DNA of 13,490 nucleotides. Origin: Sphingomonadales bacterium (GTDB lineage Bacteria > Pseudomonadota > Alphaproteobacteria > Sphingomonadales > Sphingomonadaceae). The stretch covers positions 1 to 13,490 of the forward strand of contig JAGXGT010000145.1 of the NCBI GenBank assembly GCA_024636595.1. The letters are read 5' to 3'. Under the pieces are notes generated by a model, which had not been told where the DNA came from, ran no database searches, and saw only the letters and a list, made by a program, of their open reading frames with translations. This document shows positions 10,462 to 13,490 of this stretch, in pieces (position 1 is the stretch's first letter; each line of letters opens with the position of its first letter). Position numbers and translations under genes: made by a program.

Positions 10462-12468
10462 TCATTGCGAGGCTGATTTCAAGTCCGGAGCCAGAGCCTC
10501 ATTCTGCAACATGGTAACGACTTCATCGAGCGTCAGAAACTCTTGTTCCTTCTGGCCCAGACGGCGCAATGCAACCTTGCCTTCTTCGGCTTCTCGCATG
10601 CCAACCACCAGAATGTTGGGCACTTTTCCGACCGAATGCTCGCGCACCTTGTAGTTGATCTTCTCGTTGCGCAGATCGGCCTCGACCCGGATTCCGGCGG
10701 CTTTCAGTTTCTCAACCACTTGCTCGGCATAGGGATTGGCGTCGGTCACAATCGTCGCGACCACAGCCTGGGTCGGCGCGAGCCAGAGCGGCAGCTTGCC
10801 GGCATAATGTTCAATGAGAATGCCGATGAACCGTTCAAAGGTTCCCAGAATCGCGCGGTGCAGCATGACCGGACGATGGCGGTTGCCATCTTCGCCGACA
10901 TAGCTGGCGTCCAGCCGTTCCGGTAACACCGTGTCTGCCTGGATCGTGCCGACCTGCCAGGTCCGGCCAATCGCATCGGTCAGATGGAATTCGAGCTTGG
11001 GCGCGTAGAAGGCGCCTTCGCCTGGCAATTCTTCCCAGCCATAATTTTCTGTTGCGCGGCCGGCTTTCGCCACCGCATCCCGCAAGATTTGTTCGGACCG
11101 GTCCCACTCTTCGTCCGATCCAAAGCGCTCGTCCGGACGAAGCGCCAGCTTGATCTGATAGTCGCCGAAACCAAGGTCGCGGTATACCGCGTCGAGCAAA
11201 TCGCAAAATGCGACAATTTCGTCGGTCAACTGATCTTCGCGACAGAATATATGGGCATCGTCCTGGGTGAATTGCCGCACGCGCAGCAGTCCGTGCAGCG
11301 CGCCATGCGGTTCGTTGCGATGGCAGCAGCCGAATTCGGCCATCCGGATCGGCAGGTCGCGATAGCTTTTGATGCCCTGTTTGAACACCAGCACATGGGC
11401 AGGGCAGTTCATTGGCTTCAGCGCCATCATGTCTGCGGTACCGGTAATCACCGGCCCTTCGCCTTCGGCATCGGGAACCTCATCGGGGACAGCGAACATA
11501 TTGGCGGAATATTTGCCCCAGTGGCCGGATTTCTCCCACTGGTTCACGTCCATCAGCTGCGGCGTCTTGATCTCGTCATAACCGGCCTTGTCGAGCTGGC
11601 GGCGCATATAGCGTTCCAGCTCGCGCCAGATGAAATAGCCCTTGGGATGCCAGAAGCATGAGCCTTGCGCTTCGGGCTGGAAGTGGAACAGGTCCATTTC
11701 CTGACCGAGCTTGCGGTGATCGCGCTTGGCCGCTTCCTCGAGCCGCATCAGATGGGCATTGAGCTGCTTCTTGTTGAGCCAGCCGGTGCCGTAGATACGC
11801 GACAATTGCGGATTGCGCTGGTCGCCGCGCCAATAGGCACCCGATACGCGCATCAGCTTGAACGCCTGTGGATCAAGCTTGCCGGTCGAGGCAAGATGCG
11901 GCCCGCGGCACATGTCCATCCAGTCGTCGCCGGACCAGTAGACCGTAATCTCGTCGCCTTCCGGCAGCTCGGCGGCCCATTCGGCCTTGAAGGTCTCGCC
12001 GTCCCTTTGCCAGCGGGTGATCAGATCGTCGCGTTCCCACACTTCGCGGCGCAGCGGCTTGTCGGCAGCGATGATCCGCTTCATTTCCGCTTCGATCGCA
12101 GGCAGATCCTCGTCGGTGAACGGATCGCCGGCGGGGGCGAAGTCATAATAGAAGCCGTCTTCGGTCGACGGGCCAAAGGTGATCTGCGTGCCCGGAAACA
12201 GGGTCTGCACCGCTTCGGCCAATATATGCGCATAGTCGTGGCGCGCCAGTTCCAGCGCGTCCTCTTCGTCACGCGAGGTGACCAAGGCGAGTTCGGTATC
12301 TTCTTCGAGCGGCCGCATGATGTCGCGAAGCTCGCCATCAATCTTCGCGGCCAGCGCGGCTTTCGCAAGGCCCGGCCCGATGTCGGCGGCAATCTGTGCG
12401 GGGGTAGTGCCCATGGCCACTTCACGCGTGCTACCGTCGGGAAGGGTGATTTTGATCATCTCGGTCAT
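10462..12468 (-). CDS. thrS: Threonyl-tRNA synthetase
   Basis: The 668-residue class II synthetase attaches threonine to tRNA-Thr. In order: a TGS domain (about 1-64); the editing domain, with His77, His81, Cys187 and His191 (HDYAH and CRGPH) that hydrolyse mischarged serine; the catalytic core with motif 2 around RNEPHGALHGLLRVRQFTQ (384-402) and motif 3 HRAILGTFERF (537-547); the zinc ligands Cys355, His406 and His537 that recognise threonine; and the anticodon-binding domain from about 565. All key residues are present and the length is normal. The start could be ATG at 12468 (weak GAG upstream) or the ATG three codons later. infC follows 136 bases downstream; rpmI and rplT, which often follow infC in bacteria, are absent. 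Confidence 0.96.
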   Translation of the reverse strand: MTEMIKITLPDGSTREVAMGTTPAQIAADIGPGLAKAALAAKIDGELRDIMRPLEEDTELALVTSRDEEDALELARHDYAHILAEAVQTLFPGTQITFGPSTEDGFYYDFAPAGDPFTDEDLPAIEAEMKRIIAADKPLRREVWERDDLITRWQRDGETFKAEWAAELPEGDEITVYWSGDDWMDMCRGPHLASTGKLDPQAFKLMRVSGAYWRGDQRNPQLSRIYGTGWLNKKQLNAHLMRLEEAAKRDHRKLGQEMDLFHFQPEAQGSCFWHPKGYFIWRELERYMRRQLDKAGYDEIKTPQLMDVNQWEKSGHWGKYSANMFAVPDEVPDAEGEGPVITGTADMMALKPMNCPAHVLVFKQGIKSYRDLPIRMAEFGCCHRNEPHGALHGLLRVRQFTQDDAHIFCREDQLTDEIVAFCDLLDAVYRDLGFGDYQIKLALRPDERFGSDEEWDRSEQILRDAVAKAGRATENYGWEELPGEGAFYAPKLEFHLTDAIGRTWQVGTIQADTVLPERLDASYVGEDGNRHRPVMLHRAILGTFERFIGILIEHYAGKLPLWLAPTQAVVATIVTDANPYAEQVVEKLKAAGIRVEADLRNEKINYKVREHSVGKVPNILVVGMREAEEGKVALRRLGQKEQEFLTLDEVVTMLQNEALAPDLKSASQ

Positions 12469-12624
12469 GGGCTCAGGTCATCTCAAAGTTTGTCAAAGTT
12501 AGGGCCAATGAGGGCTTTGAAACCAGCCGCCATCGGGTTGAATTGGACTTAGTCTCTTGCGGTTTCAAGTCAACCAAATCAGGGGGATGCTGCCGAAAGA
12601 GAGGAAAGTTATAGCGACTTTATG
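12469..12624. other. Divergent gap between thrS and the membrane/XRE operon
   Basis: This stretch should hold the thrS promoter. On the minus strand a TATAAC box occurs about 150 bases before thrS (near 12609-12614) and a TTGACT box nearer the gene, but no well-spaced pair is seen. I see no gene in it. Confidence 0.3.
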
Positions 12625-12663
12625 TAATGGACCCTTGACATTGCGGTGCGAATCGGTCCATTA
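12625..12663. promoter_or_regulatory. Inverted repeat around a TTGACA box, candidate operator
   Basis: TAATGGACC (12625-12633) and GGTCCATTA (12655-12663) are perfect 9-base inverted arms, 21 bases apart, enclosing TTGACA at 12635-12640. A second pair, CTTGAC (12634-12639) and GTCAAG (12665-12670), overlaps it, and GACATAATGTC (12678-12688) is an 11-base palindrome just downstream. This is the layout of a regulated promoter. The XRE regulator encoded at 13242 is the natural candidate to bind it. A matching minus-10 box at the right spacing is poor. Confidence 0.5.
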
Positions 12664-12712
12664 AGTCAAGGAAACATGACATAATGTCCATGTAACTTGA
12701 TGGAGAACGACC

Positions 12713-12808
12713 ATGAGATTGAAACGCTGTTCTGGACGGGCGATGACGCCCAATGAAAATATTGCGATGTGGGCTGCGCTCGCCATCCTGTTTCTGGCGG
12801 CAATGTGA
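12713..12808 (+). CDS. Membrane micropeptide leading the XRE operon, 31 residues
   Basis: The frame encodes a basic N-terminus MRLKRCSGRAMTPNENIA followed by a hydrophobic helix MWAALAILFLAAM that runs to the stop. GGAG sits eight bases before the ATG, a better site than that of the larger gene downstream. The stop is five bases before the ATG at 12814, and the larger gene has no strong binding site of its own, so this frame may act as a translational leader even if its product is not functional. No family is recognised. Confidence 0.55.
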   Translation: MRLKRCSGRAMTPNENIAMWAALAILFLAAM

Positions 12809-12813
12809 ACGGG

Positions 12814-13245
12814 ATGGAGAAGCAGCCGCCTGGCAGCCTCTGGCGCCGCGCTTGCGGATGGATCAAGCCGGATTGGATGTTCGCATTCATGTTGACTGCC
12901 AGCGTTGTGCTGCTGGTGCTAAGCGGATTGAAAACCGATATCCGTCCGTTCGTGCCGCCACCCCTGTTTCCCAAACTGGCTTTGGTTATCGGGGCCATGG
13001 TAACGCTCTCGGCCATCGCGACATTGGGAGCGAAACTCGATCGCAGGCATCTGGATGATTATATGTTTCAGATGGTCGCCAACGGAGCGGTGATCGGGAT
13101 CGTCACAACCCTGTTCGTCAATATGCTGTGGGAGATTGGTGCCGACATATTGCCGCCCATCACAAATGATGATTTGATAGCCGTGATGATCGGCAGCTGG
13201 AGTCTCGGCTATTTCTTTTATCGCTGGCGTGGGCTCAACTCATGA
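12814..13245 (+). CDS. Four-helix membrane protein paired with an XRE regulator
   Basis: The 143-residue protein has four hydrophobic segments at about 21-39, 51-72, 85-107 and 119-137, with a basic N-terminus (SLWRRACGWIKPDW) predicted inside. No catalytic motif is visible and I do not recognise a named family. I chose the ATG at 12814 over the upstream in-frame ATG at 12769 because the latter lies inside the preceding micropeptide and has no binding site. The stop overlaps the start of the XRE gene (ATGA, four bases), so the two are translationally coupled. Pairs of a small multi-span membrane protein and a 60-70-residue XRE regulator are common in bacteria, and the membrane protein may sense or sequester something for the regulator; this is inference. 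Confidence 0.72.
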   Translation: MEKQPPGSLWRRACGWIKPDWMFAFMLTASVVLLVLSGLKTDIRPFVPPPLFPKLALVIGAMVTLSAIATLGAKLDRRHLDDYMFQMVANGAVIGIVTTLFVNMLWEIGADILPPITNDDLIAVMIGSWSLGYFFYRWRGLNS

Positions 13246-13433
13246 AGAACCGGCTCAAAGTGCTGCGCGCCGAGCGGGACTGGTCGCAGGCGGATCTCGC
13301 AGGCCATCTCGGTGTTTCTCGTCAGAGTATCAATGCGATTGAAACCGGAAAATATGATCCTTCCCTTCCTCTGGCGTTCAAAATTGCCGATCTTTTCGCG
13401 ATGGCGATCGAACAGATTTTTGTACCCGATTGA
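13242..13433 (+). CDS. Small XRE-family helix-turn-helix regulator
   Basis: The 63-residue protein is essentially a single Cro/CI-type DNA-binding domain. The helix-turn-helix is at about 15-37: WSQADLAGHLGVSRQSINAIETGKYDPSL, with the typical Gln16 and the recognition helix SRQSINAIE. The C-terminus AFKIADLFAMAIEQIFVPD completes the fold. There is no ligand-binding domain, so any signal must come from a partner, probably the membrane protein with which it shares a four-base overlap. The inverted repeats upstream of the operon (12625-12688) are candidate binding sites for autoregulation. It resembles the compact regulators often found beside small membrane proteins. Bases 13434-13490 after it contain no recognisable terminator or gene. 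Confidence 0.9.
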   Translation: MKNRLKVLRAERDWSQADLAGHLGVSRQSINAIETGKYDPSLPLAFKIADLFAMAIEQIFVPD

Positions 13434-13490
13434 AAGCGTGGAGAATTTTGGTGCGCTGGGCCGAAAGTTGATTTAGGTTCTGCGCATGTC

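Noticed and set aside
11665..12552. Plus-strand open frame of 295 codons
   Set aside because: Antisense to thrS, which is unmistakable; composition is that of a shadow frame.

Overview
The window looks like chromosomal DNA of a sphingomonad-type alphaproteobacterium. This rests on gene content and style: a DUF3008 protein, a metY-type sulfhydrylase followed by a PhnA-like gene, a class I-gamma aspartate aminotransferase, a thrS-infC pair, GC-rich third codon positions, and a match to the alphaproteobacterial general-stress (EcfG) promoter. No tool was run, so the taxon is an inference. No tRNA, rRNA, CRISPR array, phage or insertion-sequence gene was recognised.

Layout. 1-222 (minus): 5' part of an NADP-dependent MDR oxidoreductase cut by the window edge. 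300-450: a cluster of REP-like inverted motifs, then a bidirectional terminator. 517-1251 (minus): a small DUF3008 gene and a general stress protein 26-like flavin/PNPOx-fold gene. 1537-1902 (plus): a PRC-barrel protein behind a clean GGAAC-N16-CGTT promoter. 1986-2543 (minus): an exported PrxQ/BCP-like peroxiredoxin. Together these resemble a small stress-response neighbourhood. 2731-2886: an unlisted-size small membrane protein. 3005-4599: metY and a PhnA-domain gene overlapping by one base.

4736-6871 holds the most unusual gene: a 711-residue DUF4157 protein, the family typical of cargo of extracellular contractile injection systems. It stands alone between housekeeping genes behind a strong sigma-70-like promoter, and has an internally duplicated module flanking a second His-Glu motif. 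No injection-system structural gene or obvious immunity gene is in the window.

7171-8373 is the aspartate aminotransferase, followed by a nested palindromic element of about 187 bp (8374-8560). 8711-9613 carries a small membrane protein and an exported single-cysteine MsrA. 9682-9774 is a possible 30-residue membrane peptide. 9786-12468 (minus) is thrS followed by infC, where infC appears to start at a rare ATA codon. 12713-13433 (plus) is a tightly coupled set: a 31-residue membrane peptide, a four-helix membrane protein and a small XRE regulator, with a 9-bp inverted repeat around a TTGACA box upstream. 13434-13490 shows nothing I can assign.

Four small single-helix membrane proteins (51, 52, 30 and 31 residues) were found by reading between the larger genes.
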